From positions 62,001 through 126,000 of the forward strand of contig NZ_NFJZ01000004.1 of NCBI RefSeq assembly GCF_002160135.1: 64,000 nucleotides of DNA. Reading direction: 5' to 3'. Origin of the DNA: Lachnoclostridium sp. An196 (lineage in GTDB: Bacteria > Bacillota > Clostridia > Lachnospirales > Lachnospiraceae). Both the position numbers and the translations under genes were made by a program. The notes beneath the pieces were generated by a model. The model was not told where the DNA came from and did not search any database. It saw nothing but the letters and a program-made list of their open reading frames with translations. This document shows positions 27,957-36,202 of the stretch, one piece after another (the first letter of the stretch is position 1; every line of letters begins with the position of its first letter).

Positions 27957-29597
27957 TCAGATATCGCGCAGGAACATGACTGCTTCGTAGGGCCGGAGCG
28001 TAAGATTCTCAGGTCGGATATCCTCGTTGTAGTTGGACAGGATACACCTGCAGTCCGTCGGGATGTTCAGGGAAACCTGTGTTTCTTCCGGAAAATAATT
28101 GCAGAAGACATAGAGTTCCTGCGTGCTGTCTGTTCTCTTGTAGGCAAGGATCCGGTCATCTTCTTCCAGAAGTGCCTCAAAGATTCCGTCAGCGATGACG
28201 GGGACTGTTTTTCTCAGCCGGATCAGCTTCCGGTAGTAATTAAATATGGAATTATCCGATTCCCGGTCCAGGGTGTTGATCTCCTTGTAATTCGGGATCA
28301 CGGAGATCCAGGGCTGCACATCAGAGAAACCGGCGTTTTCGGAGTCGTCCCACTGCATGGGAGTGCGGGAGTTGTCCCTGGATTTTCTGCGGAGACTTTC
28401 GTAGATTTCTTCTTCCGGTTTCCCCTTCCGTTTCATCAGATTATAATAGTTCAGGGATTCAATATCCCGGTACTGGCTGATATCCGTAAATCCCGCGTTG
28501 GTCATGCCGATCTCTTCGCCCTGATAGATATAAGGAGTCCCCTTCAGACCGTGGATGGTGGTTGCCAGCATCTTGGCGGATTCCAGCCGGTATTTCCCAT
28601 CGTCTCCGATCCTGGAGACGATGCGGGGCTGGTCGTGGTTGTACCAGAACAGCGCGTTCCAGCCGCCTCCTTTCTCCATCTCCCGCTGCCATGTGAAGAG
28701 ATTTTTCTTCAGATCATGGAAACGGAACGGCTGGATCTGCCATTTGTTGCCGGAGGGGTAGTCGATCCGGAGATGGTGGAAGCTGAAGATCATGGACAGC
28801 TCATGGGAAGCCGGGTTGGAGTAACGGATACTGTTTTCCAGAGTGGTGGAAGACATTTCGCCGACGGTAATGATGTCGTCATATCTGCCGAAGGTATTCC
28901 GGTTCAGCTCCTGAAGATATTCGTGGATCCTGGGACCGTCCGTATAATATTTCTTTCCGTTTCCGGTCAGGTCGTCTTCATAGATCCCGGTTTTGGATAT
29001 CAGATTGATGACATCAAAACGGAAGCCTTTCACGCCTTTATCGATCCAGAAGTTTACGATATCGTAACATGCCTGGCGGACATTCGGATTGTCCCAGTTC
29101 AGGTCTGCCTGCGTCACATGGAAAAGGTGCAGATAATATTCATCTGTTTCCGGGAGATAGCTCCAGGCGTCTCCTCCGAAGTTAGACTCCCAGTTGGTAG
29201 GAGGAAGGCCGTTTTTCCCTTTTTTGAAGATAAAAAAGTCCCGGTAATAAGGATCGCCTTTCAGGGCTTTCTGAAACCATTCATGCCTGGTTGAGCAGTG
29301 GTTGAATACCATGTCCATCATCAGATAAATGTTCCTTTTCGCCGCCTCTTTTACAAGAAGGTCAAAATCTTCCATTGTTCCGTACATGGGATCGATATTG
29401 CGGTAGTCCGCAATATCGTACCCGTTGTCGTTCTGAGGCGACACATAGAAAGGAGTAATCCAGATATAATCCACGCCCAGTTCTTCCAGGTAATCCAGAT
29501 GTTTAATGATACCTTTCAGATCTCCGATGCCGTCGCTGTTGGTGTCCTGGAATGACTTCGGATAGATCTGATATACTACTTTATTTCCCAGATTCAT
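27957..29597 (-). CDS. treC: Alpha,alpha-phosphotrehalase
   Basis: Cleaves trehalose 6-phosphate to glucose and glucose 6-phosphate in the cytoplasm. A GH13 enzyme of 546 residues: VYQIYPKSFQD at the N-terminus, nucleophile Asp in GFRFDVINLISK, acid/base Glu in VGEMSST and transition-state Asp in YNHDQPR. GH13 relatives include oligo-1,6-glucosidases, but the adjacent trehalose PTS gene and GntR regulator decide the substrate. It follows treP by 31 bp in one operon. Confidence 0.93.
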   Translation of the reverse strand: MNLGNKVVYQIYPKSFQDTNSDGIGDLKGIIKHLDYLEELGVDYIWITPFYVSPQNDNGYDIADYRNIDPMYGTMEDFDLLVKEAAKRNIYLMMDMVFNHCSTRHEWFQKALKGDPYYRDFFIFKKGKNGLPPTNWESNFGGDAWSYLPETDEYYLHLFHVTQADLNWDNPNVRQACYDIVNFWIDKGVKGFRFDVINLISKTGIYEDDLTGNGKKYYTDGPRIHEYLQELNRNTFGRYDDIITVGEMSSTTLENSIRYSNPASHELSMIFSFHHLRIDYPSGNKWQIQPFRFHDLKKNLFTWQREMEKGGGWNALFWYNHDQPRIVSRIGDDGKYRLESAKMLATTIHGLKGTPYIYQGEEIGMTNAGFTDISQYRDIESLNYYNLMKRKGKPEEEIYESLRRKSRDNSRTPMQWDDSENAGFSDVQPWISVIPNYKEINTLDRESDNSIFNYYRKLIRLRKTVPVIADGIFEALLEEDDRILAYKRTDSTQELYVFCNYFPEETQVSLNIPTDCRCILSNYNEDIRPENLTLRPYEAVMFLRDI

Positions 29598-29628
29598 GAT
29601 GTTCTCCTCTTTGCTGTCGGTTTATCGA

Positions 29629-31062
29629 TTATTTGGTTCCCATATCTTTTAATTTCGTCTTGGAAAGTACGACGGTGATAAGGAAAGCCAGTATGATGTC
29701 GATGACGATGCACAGTATGTATGCCGGTATCTTGTCTCCGCGCATGGAAAGGAAAGCCGGAAGGCCGCCTACGCCTACGCTGTTGGCGATGATGCCGAAG
29801 AACCTGGAGACGATGCCCATGATACCGCTGGTAAGCATGGCGCCCACGAACGGATACAGGTATTTCAGGTTGACGCCGAACATGGCCGGTTCCGTGACGC
29901 CCAGATAGCCGGAGATGAAGGACGGGATACCGACTTCCCTGGCTTTCGCGTCTTTCCGGTTGATGAATACGAAGGCCATGACTGCGGACGCCTGGGCGAT
30001 GTTGCTGAGGGCTACTACCGGGAAGGTGTAGATACCGCCCATGGTAGCTACTGTCTGCAGGTCGATAGGAAGCATGGAATGGTGCAGTCCCGTGATGACC
30101 AGCAGCGGATAGAGAAGCCCGTAGATACCGCTGAACAGCCAGGCAAAGGAGGAATTAAAGCCTGCCATGATGATGCCTGCCAGTCCGTCGCCGATCATAC
30201 GCCCGAAGGGTCCGATGATGGTATGGGCCAGTATGATCGCCGGGATCAGGGAAAAGAACGGAACCACAATCATGGAGATGACCTCCGGTACATGTTTCTT
30301 CAAAAATCTGTAAATCACTGCAAATACCAGTCCTACCAGAATCGCCGGGATAACCTGCGACTGATAGCCTACCATGTTGATATGGAAGGAACCGAAATCC
30401 CAGTATTTAATCGGATCTCCCGCTTCAATGGCGGCCACATAGTCGGATGCGGACATAAGCTGCGGAGATACCAGCGTGATGCCCAGTACGATACCCAGCA
30501 TCTGGTCTACATTCATCTTTTTGCATACGGACCAGGTAATGCCCACGGGGAGGAATGTAAAGATTGCCTCGCCTGCCAGCCAGAGAAAATTATAGGCGCC
30601 CGCCCAGAATGGATAGACTTCCGTGATCGCCTTGGTTCCGTTTTCCAGCAGTTTAATGTCTCCGATTACGTTTCTGAAGCCCAGGATCAGACCGCCGACG
30701 ATGATCGCGGGAATAATCGGCGCGAAGATCTCGGCCAGGTTTGCCACCGCCCGCTGGAGCAGATTCATATTTCCTTTCGCGGCTTTCTTCGCTTCCTGCT
30801 TGTCTACGCCGTCCATATTGCTGACTGCAGAAAATTCATCGAAGAACTGGGAGACCTTGTTCCCAATGATGACCTGGAACTGTCCGCCCTGTGTAAAGCT
30901 TCCTTTTACACAGGAAAGTTCTTCGATTCCCTTCACGTCCGCTTTCTTGTCGTCAGCCAGGACAAATCTCATGCGTGTTGCGCAGTGCGTGAACGATACA
31001 ATATTATCTCTTCCGCCCACTAATTCGAGCATCTTTTTTGCGTCGTTTGTAAATTCGGACAT
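29629..31062 (-). CDS. treP: Trehalose-specific PTS EIIBC component
   Basis: Takes up trehalose and delivers it as trehalose 6-phosphate. The N-terminal EIIB domain has the phospho-cysteine in THCATRMRF (Cys27), and a ten-helix EIIC domain (about 105-470) follows with FAPIIPAIIVGG and GVTEPAMFGVN. No EIIA domain is fused, so a shared EIIA must serve it. I chose the ATG at 31062 (GAGAGGTGG just upstream); a GTG start 9 bp earlier would lie in the ribosome site. First gene of treP-treC. Confidence 0.92.
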   Translation of the reverse strand: MSEFTNDAKKMLELVGGRDNIVSFTHCATRMRFVLADDKKADVKGIEELSCVKGSFTQGGQFQVIIGNKVSQFFDEFSAVSNMDGVDKQEAKKAAKGNMNLLQRAVANLAEIFAPIIPAIIVGGLILGFRNVIGDIKLLENGTKAITEVYPFWAGAYNFLWLAGEAIFTFLPVGITWSVCKKMNVDQMLGIVLGITLVSPQLMSASDYVAAIEAGDPIKYWDFGSFHINMVGYQSQVIPAILVGLVFAVIYRFLKKHVPEVISMIVVPFFSLIPAIILAHTIIGPFGRMIGDGLAGIIMAGFNSSFAWLFSGIYGLLYPLLVITGLHHSMLPIDLQTVATMGGIYTFPVVALSNIAQASAVMAFVFINRKDAKAREVGIPSFISGYLGVTEPAMFGVNLKYLYPFVGAMLTSGIMGIVSRFFGIIANSVGVGGLPAFLSMRGDKIPAYILCIVIDIILAFLITVVLSKTKLKDMGTK

Positions 31063-31091
31063 TTTATCCACCTCTCACCCTTAACTTATAA

Positions 31092-31143
31092 CATGTACGT
31101 ACTTGCATACTGATACAATAGCATATACGTATTTGATGGTCAA
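31092..31143 (-). promoter_or_regulatory. treP promoter with two TreR-type operators
   Basis: On the minus strand TTGACC (31143-31138), 17 bp, TATTGT (31120-31115). Two 14-bp near-palindromes centred on TACGTA lie at 31122-31135 (inside the spacer) and 31092-31105 (just after the start point), 30 bp apart. This is a classic repressor layout; binding by the adjacent GntR protein is inferred. Confidence 0.65.
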
Positions 31144-31205
31144 CGATTTTAGGTAAAAAATTTGCGCCGCTCAACAAAACCGGCGCAATGTATAAATTAA
31201 AAAGC

Positions 31206-31913
31206 CTATCTTTGTGCAACTCCTACAAAATTAAAGTGATCAGGCCGATGCCTGGATTCTGTATATTGAAACAAGATACCATCAAACGTATACGTATAAC
31301 TTTTGACAACGACCACAAGGTCATAGCGCCCCATGTCCAGATATTTTCGATCCTGCTCCGTGGCGTCGCAGACAAATATTTCTTTGGTGGCATATCCGAT
31401 TCTCAGCCCCTGTTCCTTTTCCAGATATTCATAGACAGAATCCCTGCAGGCTCTCAGCGGAAGGTTGGGGACAATGCTCCGTTTAAAAAAATCGTGGTCC
31501 ATGATGACCCGCCCCTCGTCGATCACCCTGACCCTGAGAAGGTCATAGACTTCGGACTCCGCGTGATCTCCGAACAGTTCCTTGATGCGGCCTGCATCCG
31601 AAAGAATCTCCAGATTTTCCACATCGGTTCTGGTCTGCCGGTTCAGGTGGGCGTTAAGTTCCTTGAAACTGGCAAGCTTTTCAAAAGGAAAGACATACTC
31701 TTTCTTCCCGGCTACGGTGGCGACTTTTCCCCGGGATTTTTGAATATATCCCTGATTTTCCAGGATTCCCAGCGCTTTCCGGATGGTATCCCTGGATACC
31801 TGATAGAGCTCCATCAGCTCCCCTTCCGCGGGCAAAGCCTGTCCTGTTTTCAGGGCTTCAGATTCTATCATGTTTTTCAGGTCGGTATATACTTGTACGT
31901 ATTTGCTTGCCAT
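31206..31913 (-). CDS. treR: GntR-family trehalose operon repressor
   Basis: A 235-residue GntR/HutC regulator. The N-terminal winged helix (about 1-70) has LMELYQVSRDTIRKAL, and the UTRA effector domain (about 90-230) follows, as in B. subtilis TreR, which senses trehalose 6-phosphate. It is transcribed in the same direction as treP but upstream of it, with its own promoter. A copy of the proposed operator lies in its first codons (31892-31905), suggesting autorepression. Confidence 0.88.
   Translation of the reverse strand: MASKYVQVYTDLKNMIESEALKTGQALPAEGELMELYQVSRDTIRKALGILENQGYIQKSRGKVATVAGKKEYVFPFEKLASFKELNAHLNRQTRTDVENLEILSDAGRIKELFGDHAESEVYDLLRVRVIDEGRVIMDHDFFKRSIVPNLPLRACRDSVYEYLEKEQGLRIGYATKEIFVCDATEQDRKYLDMGRYDLVVVVKSYTYTFDGILFQYTESRHRPDHFNFVGVAQR
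31892..31905. promoter_or_regulatory. Third TreR-type operator copy inside treR codons 3-8
   Basis: CTTGTACGTATTTG matches the two sites at the treP promoter around the same TACGTA core. It overlaps the start of the treR coding region, where a bound repressor could block elongation. Confidence 0.45.
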
Positions 31914-31954
31914 ATTTCATCCTGCTTTCTTTTAAAATACTGCTTATACATATA

Positions 31955-31982
31955 AGTATATCGAATCCTGATAAAATTACAA
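31955..31982 (-). promoter_or_regulatory. treR promoter
   Basis: On the minus strand TTGTAA (31982-31977), 16 bp, TATACT (31960-31955), about 42 bp before the treR start codon. Confidence 0.5.
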
Positions 31983-32003
31983 GATGTCTTATGGGAATGA
32001 ATA

Positions 32004-32032
32004 TTGTAACAACGACGAACATATGATATAGT
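32004..32032 (+). promoter_or_regulatory. Strong sigma-A promoter for a short transcript
   Basis: TTGTAA (32004-32009), exactly 17 bp, TATAGT (32027-32032). Transcription should begin near 32039, and a strong terminator follows about 60 bp later with no gene between. Confidence 0.65.
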
Positions 32033-32038
32033 GCCGTT

Positions 32039-32107
32039 AGGCAAAACTGAAAGCAGTGTCCATGCGGCACCAAATGAAAACCCCGGAGGCTCCATCTCCG
32101 GGGTTTT
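32039..32107 (+). ncRNA. Candidate small RNA of about 70 nt
   Basis: Lies between a good promoter and an intrinsic terminator, with no plausible coding sequence. The 5' part begins GGCAAAACTGAAAGCAGT, with a short hairpin ACTG-AAAG-CAGT that competes with a second one, GTGTC-CATGC-GGCAC. The terminator stem AAAACCCCGGA / TCCGGGGTTTT (32077-32087, 32097-32107) forms the 3' end. I could not place it in a named family. It could be a trans-acting small RNA or a leader of the NYN gene 220 bp downstream. The remaining stretch to 32323 shows nothing else clear. Confidence 0.5.
32077..32107 (+). terminator. Intrinsic terminator of the candidate small RNA
   Basis: Perfect 11-bp stem AAAACCCCGGA / TCCGGGGTTTT with a 9-nt loop and TTTT end. 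Confidence 0.85.
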
Positions 32108-32323
32108 CGCTTGGCTGGTTGTTGTTTTTATCTCCGGATTCATTATTGGGGGAGATCAAAAAGATGCACAAAAAAATACGATTATTTCGGGAAAAAGGCG
32201 CGGCGTCAGCGCCTATATCCTTGATTTTCCAACGGAAATCAGGTATCATTTTTGTAGAAAAGTTCGTCTGAGGACTTGAGTACAGCCGGGGAAACGGTGT
32301 CCCGGCAGACAGTGGGGTATGAG

Positions 32324-33262
32324 ATGGAAGAGAAAATACAATTTGCGGTGCTGATCGACGCGGAGAATATCAGCTCCAAGTATGCGCAGGTTATCTTTGA
32401 TGAGCTGGAGAAATACGGATTTGCATCCTGCAGGAGAATCTATGGAAACTGGTCAAAGGAGAATGGATGGAAGGAAGGGACTCTGCTGGAACATTCCATT
32501 ACTCCGATTCAGCAGTTTTCTTATACGTCAGGAAAAAACAGTACGGATATGGCCATGGTGATCGACGCCATGGATCTGCTGTATCAGAACAAAGTGGACG
32601 GTTTCTGTCTGGTAACCAGCGACAGCGATTTTACCAGGCTTGCCATGCGTCTGAGAGAAGAAAAAAAATATGTGCTGGGTATGGGAGAATCCAAGACGCC
32701 GCTGGCACTGACCAGAGCATGCAACCGGTTTATCCACCTGAATCTGATCGGAGAATCCAACAAGGAGGACAGTGCGGAGACGACAGTCCATACAAGCCAG
32801 GAAGACAATGGTATGGATAATGTGACAAGTATTGAAACGATAGAAAACGCGATCCTGCAGCTGCTCAGTGAGACCGGGGAGGATACGCTGGACCTGGGGT
32901 TTGTAGGACAAAGACTGAGTATGCGTTTTCCGGATTTTGACGTGCGCAACTATGGTTATTCCAAACTGAGCGTTTTTTTGTCGGAGGAGATTCCGCATTT
33001 CCGGATCGTCCGGTCCAATAATCACTATGGCATACGGAAAGGGCAGGCAATCGAACGGGAAAAGATTGAAAGTGAGATTCTCGGCATTATTCGCAGAAAT
33101 GGCGGCGTAGTGGATAACCTGGCGGTGATCAATGACGAGCTGAAGAATAAATATAATGGGTTTGACCTGAAGGATTATGGGTACAGCCGTATTTCCGGAT
33201 TCCTGCGAAGTATTCATGGGCTGAGCGTGGATGGAAATATGGTGAGGCTGAAAAATCGGTGA
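32324..33262 (+). CDS. NYN-domain RNase-like protein with two LOTUS (OST-HTH) domains
   Basis: A 312-residue protein. The N-terminal NYN (PIN-like) domain (about 1-150) has acidic residues in FAVLIDAENIS, NSTDMAMVIDAMD and LVTSDSDFTRL, consistent with a metal-dependent RNase. Two LOTUS/OST-HTH domains follow at about 169-238 and 242-312, each with the YGYSKL/YGYSRI signature; such domains bind RNA (G-quadruplex RNA in some systems). The ATG at 32324 follows a GGGG-rich weak ribosome site; a TTG at 32276 is an alternative. Target RNAs unknown. Confidence 0.88.
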   Translation: MEEKIQFAVLIDAENISSKYAQVIFDELEKYGFASCRRIYGNWSKENGWKEGTLLEHSITPIQQFSYTSGKNSTDMAMVIDAMDLLYQNKVDGFCLVTSDSDFTRLAMRLREEKKYVLGMGESKTPLALTRACNRFIHLNLIGESNKEDSAETTVHTSQEDNGMDNVTSIETIENAILQLLSETGEDTLDLGFVGQRLSMRFPDFDVRNYGYSKLSVFLSEEIPHFRIVRSNNHYGIRKGQAIEREKIESEILGIIRRNGGVVDNLAVINDELKNKYNGFDLKDYGYSRISGFLRSIHGLSVDGNMVRLKNR

Positions 33263-33279
33263 TTGGACGATAGCCATAG

Positions 33280-33326
33280 AAAAACCGGAAGAAATCTCGG
33301 AATGCGAGGAATTTCTTCCGGTTTTT
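33280..33326. terminator. Bidirectional intrinsic terminator
   Basis: A 16-bp perfect stem (33280-33295 with 33311-33326; AACCGGAAGAAAT core) and T runs on both sides, between the convergent NYN and Gfo/Idh genes. Confidence 0.92.
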
Positions 33327-33343
33327 TGGAGATATTATAAAAC

Positions 33344-34330
33344 TTATACCGTATGTTTTTCCTGCGGATAAACCAGCCCCCAGTCTTCCCGGAGACCGTC
33401 CATGATCCGGAGGACTCTCAGAGTCTCTTCGTGAGGCATGGATGGGCATTCTTTTTCCTCTTTTTGGATGCAGTCGATCATTTCCAGAACTTCGTATTCA
33501 TAACCGGTGATCTGTTCCGGCAGGTCGATGTGGCGCATGACCTGATGATCGGGTCCGCAGATGTCGATGGCCAGCGGGTTGTTGATATTGTCCACGACCA
33601 TATATCCTTTGGAACCGTAAAAGACTCCGTGACGGTCAGATTCTCCGTACATGCCTGCAGTCAGGACAGCGAAGCGGCCGTCCGGGTAGGTCAGGGTGAT
33701 GCATTCCTGACCGTCCACACCGGTTTCTGTCATGAGCACGGTGGAAGAAATGTTCTGGAAATCATCTCCAAAATGCATCAGCGCGAAATTAAGAGGGTAG
33801 ATTCCCACATCCAGGAGTGCGCCTCCCGCCAGCTCCGGCCGGATCAGACGTTCGTTCTGGCAGATGCGGTAGCAGAGATTGGCGGTCAGTGTGCGGACTT
33901 CGCCGATAATGCCTTCCGCCAGCAGGTCGTTGATGACTTTTCGGGAGGGCATGTAGCGCGTCCAGATGGCTTCTGTAATCAGGACGCTTTTCTTTTCGGC
34001 AAGAGCAAACAGTTCTTCGGCCTGTGCGGCATTCATGGTGAAGGCTTTCTCACAGAGTACATGCTTGCCGTGCTCGATACAGAGTTTTGCATGCTCAAAA
34101 TGGTGGGAGTGGGGCGTCGCGATATAGACGATGTCCACATCCGGGTCGTTTACCAGTTCTTCATAGGAACCGTAGGCTTTTTGGAAACCGTATTCTTCGG
34201 CGAATGCCGAAGCTTTTTTCAGATCTCTGGAAGCGACGGCGAAGCTTGCCGCTTCCGGCATGGGACCGATGGTTTTCGCCATCCAGGCCGCAATGTTTCC
34301 GGCTCCGATGATTCCGATGTTCATGGGCAT
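33344..34330 (-). CDS. Gfo/Idh/MocA-family oxidoreductase
   Basis: A 328-residue NAD(P)-dependent dehydrogenase acting on sugars, cyclitols or dihydrodiols. The N-terminal Rossmann motif is GIIGAGNIAAWM, with the family lysine in HVLCEKAFTMN (EKP-type motif, Pro replaced by Ala). The start has GGAGGA upstream. It is the last gene of the minus-strand operon behind the two dehydratase pairs (57-bp gap), so it may act on a product of theirs, but its substrate is unknown. Confidence 0.88.
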   Translation of the reverse strand: MPMNIGIIGAGNIAAWMAKTIGPMPEAASFAVASRDLKKASAFAEEYGFQKAYGSYEELVNDPDVDIVYIATPHSHHFEHAKLCIEHGKHVLCEKAFTMNAAQAEELFALAEKKSVLITEAIWTRYMPSRKVINDLLAEGIIGEVRTLTANLCYRICQNERLIRPELAGGALLDVGIYPLNFALMHFGDDFQNISSTVLMTETGVDGQECITLTYPDGRFAVLTAGMYGESDRHGVFYGSKGYMVVDNINNPLAIDICGPDHQVMRHIDLPEQITGYEYEVLEMIDCIQKEEKECPSMPHEETLRVLRIMDGLREDWGLVYPQEKHTV

Positions 34331-34387
34331 AAGTCCAGTCCTCCTTTGATGTAATATATTTCCGGGGTATTCCCGCGGTGTTCAGAT

Positions 34388-35635
34388 CTATACTTCCGGC
34401 AACGTGATTTTCCCTGCGGCTGCAGTGGCCGCCGCTGTGGCAGGGGAAGCCAGGAAGATTTCTACTTTGGAAGTTCCCATACGGCCCAGGAAATTCCGGT
34501 TGTTAGTGGCGACAACGCGTTCGCCGTCAGTCAGGATGCCGCCGGTGCGTCCGCAGCAAAGGCCGCAGCCGGGATGGGTGATGATCGCGCCTGCCTCTGC
34601 CAGGATGGCCATGGTCCCGTCGGCAAGCGCCTGTTCATAGATTTTCCGGCTGGCGGGAGTCACGATCAGTTTCACAAATGGAGCGACTTTCTTTCCTTTC
34701 AGGATGGAGGCTGCCGTCTGCAGATCTTCCAGACGTCCGTTCGTACAGGAGCCGATAAAGACCTGATCGACAGGCGTACCGGAAAATTCGCTGACCGGGC
34801 GGATATTGTCCACCTGCGAAGGGCAGGCCAGTACCGGGACAAAATCTTCAGCCCGGTAGTGGATGGTACGGATGTAGTTTGCGTCCGCATCTCCGGTCAG
34901 GGAGCGTTCTTTGTCGGTCAGTTCCATCCTGCAGTATTCTGCTGTTTTTTCATCCGGCGTAAACAGCGCGCATTTTGCACCGGCTTCAATCGCCATATTT
35001 GCCATTGTCATACGGCTGGCGACGGACATCTGTTCCACAGTACTGCCGCAAAATTCCAGCGCCTGATAGGTGGCCCCGTCTGCGCGAAGGTCGCCGATCA
35101 ACCGGAGAATAATGTCTTTGGACATCACGCCTTTAGGAAGTGTTCCTTCGATCTCTACTTTAATGGTTTCCGGAACCTTGATCCACATGGTTCCGGTCCC
35201 CAGAATACTGGCCATTTCTGTGTATCCGATGCCCGAAGAAAATGCGCCTACACATCCGTAAGTGGTGGTGTGGCTGTCGGTTCCAAAGACGATATCGCCG
35301 GGTTTCACATACAGGGCTTCGGTCATAAGCTGATGGCAGATGCCGTCGCTTCGGTGGATGTTTTTCATACCGTATTTTTCCACAAATGCGTTGCCGATCC
35401 GGAAATGGCGGGTGTCGTCCACCTGGCTGGCCGGAACCAGATGATCATAGATTAGTACGACTTTGTCCGGATCCCAGAGTTTCTGAAATCCCATTTCTTC
35501 AAATTTTTCCGCCACAAACGGAATAAAAATGTCGTGGATCATGACTTTGTCCACATGAACCGTTACGATGTCGCCCGGCTTCACATCATGCCCCACATTG
35601 CGGCTGACGATTTTTTCTATGATTGTCTGTCCCAT
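34388..35635 (-). CDS. Aconitase-family dehydratase large subunit, copy A (LeuC-like)
   Basis: A 415-residue [4Fe-4S] dehydratase large subunit of the LeuC/homoaconitase/2-methylmalate group. Cluster cysteines are in GSCTNGR and HPGCGLCCGRTGG, and FGTDSHTTTYG is the family signature. It follows its small subunit by 3 bp. LeuC proper usually has NPGCSMC at the second site, so a substrate other than isopropylmalate (e.g. methylmalate-type) is plausible. No leuA or leuB is nearby. Confidence 0.85.
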   Translation of the reverse strand: MGQTIIEKIVSRNVGHDVKPGDIVTVHVDKVMIHDIFIPFVAEKFEEMGFQKLWDPDKVVLIYDHLVPASQVDDTRHFRIGNAFVEKYGMKNIHRSDGICHQLMTEALYVKPGDIVFGTDSHTTTYGCVGAFSSGIGYTEMASILGTGTMWIKVPETIKVEIEGTLPKGVMSKDIILRLIGDLRADGATYQALEFCGSTVEQMSVASRMTMANMAIEAGAKCALFTPDEKTAEYCRMELTDKERSLTGDADANYIRTIHYRAEDFVPVLACPSQVDNIRPVSEFSGTPVDQVFIGSCTNGRLEDLQTAASILKGKKVAPFVKLIVTPASRKIYEQALADGTMAILAEAGAIITHPGCGLCCGRTGGILTDGERVVATNNRNFLGRMGTSKVEIFLASPATAAATAAAGKITLPEV

Positions 35636-35638
35636 CTC

Positions 35639-36136
35639 TTAATCCTCCAGTCCGTTCAGCCGGCGCATGGCTTTGACCAGTCCGCCCGCTTCGATAATAT
35701 CCATCAGGTTTTGGGGAAGAGAAGCGATCGGATATGCTTTTCCCTGATGGATGATCTGCCGGTTCATTTCTACCGTGATGGTATCGCCTTCGGCTGCCGC
35801 ATCCCGGAGGTCTGCGTTTTCAATGAGCAGCAGACCGTTGTTGATCGCGTTGCGGAAAAAGATCCGGGCGAAAGACTTTGCAACGACACACCGGACGCCC
35901 AGCGCTTTGATGATCTCCGGCGCCTGTTCACGAGAAGAGCCGCAGCCGAAGTTCTTTCCGGCCACAATGATGTCGCCGGGCCGGATCTGGGAGGCCAGTT
36001 CCGGGCGCAGAGGAGAAAAGGCATACGGCGCCATATCCTGTACGGTTTTTAATGCAAGGTATTCAGTGGGGATGATGATATCGGTGTCGATGTCGTCTCC
36101 CAGCAGCCAGACCCTGCCGCTAAATGTCTCTTTCAT
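35639..36136 (-). CDS. Aconitase-family dehydratase small subunit, copy A (LeuD-like)
   Basis: A 165-residue swivel subunit that completes the active site of the large subunit. It has FGCGSSREQAPEIIK, the invariant LeuD-type loop, and SFARIFFRNAINNG. It lies between large subunit B (66-bp gap) and large subunit A (3-bp gap). The order small-then-large is the reverse of the usual leuCD. Confidence 0.87.
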   Translation of the reverse strand: MKETFSGRVWLLGDDIDTDIIIPTEYLALKTVQDMAPYAFSPLRPELASQIRPGDIIVAGKNFGCGSSREQAPEIIKALGVRCVVAKSFARIFFRNAINNGLLLIENADLRDAAAEGDTITVEMNRQIIHQGKAYPIASLPQNLMDIIEAGGLVKAMRRLNGLED

Positions 36137-36202
36137 ATCTAAAAACTCCTTTAAGAAAAGCGCAGATTACGGCCTCTTTCCGGCCGCAGAACTGCCTGTG
36201 AT

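Noticed and set aside
32039-32076. Possible c-di-GMP-I (GEMM) riboswitch, because of the GGCAAA start and a tetraloop hairpin
   Set aside because: The conserved second part (ACGCAAAGCC-like) and receptor are missing, so the match is too weak.
32031-32279. Short plus-strand open frames over the candidate small RNA
   Set aside because: They run through a strong terminator hairpin, lack a ribosome site and have no recognisable product.
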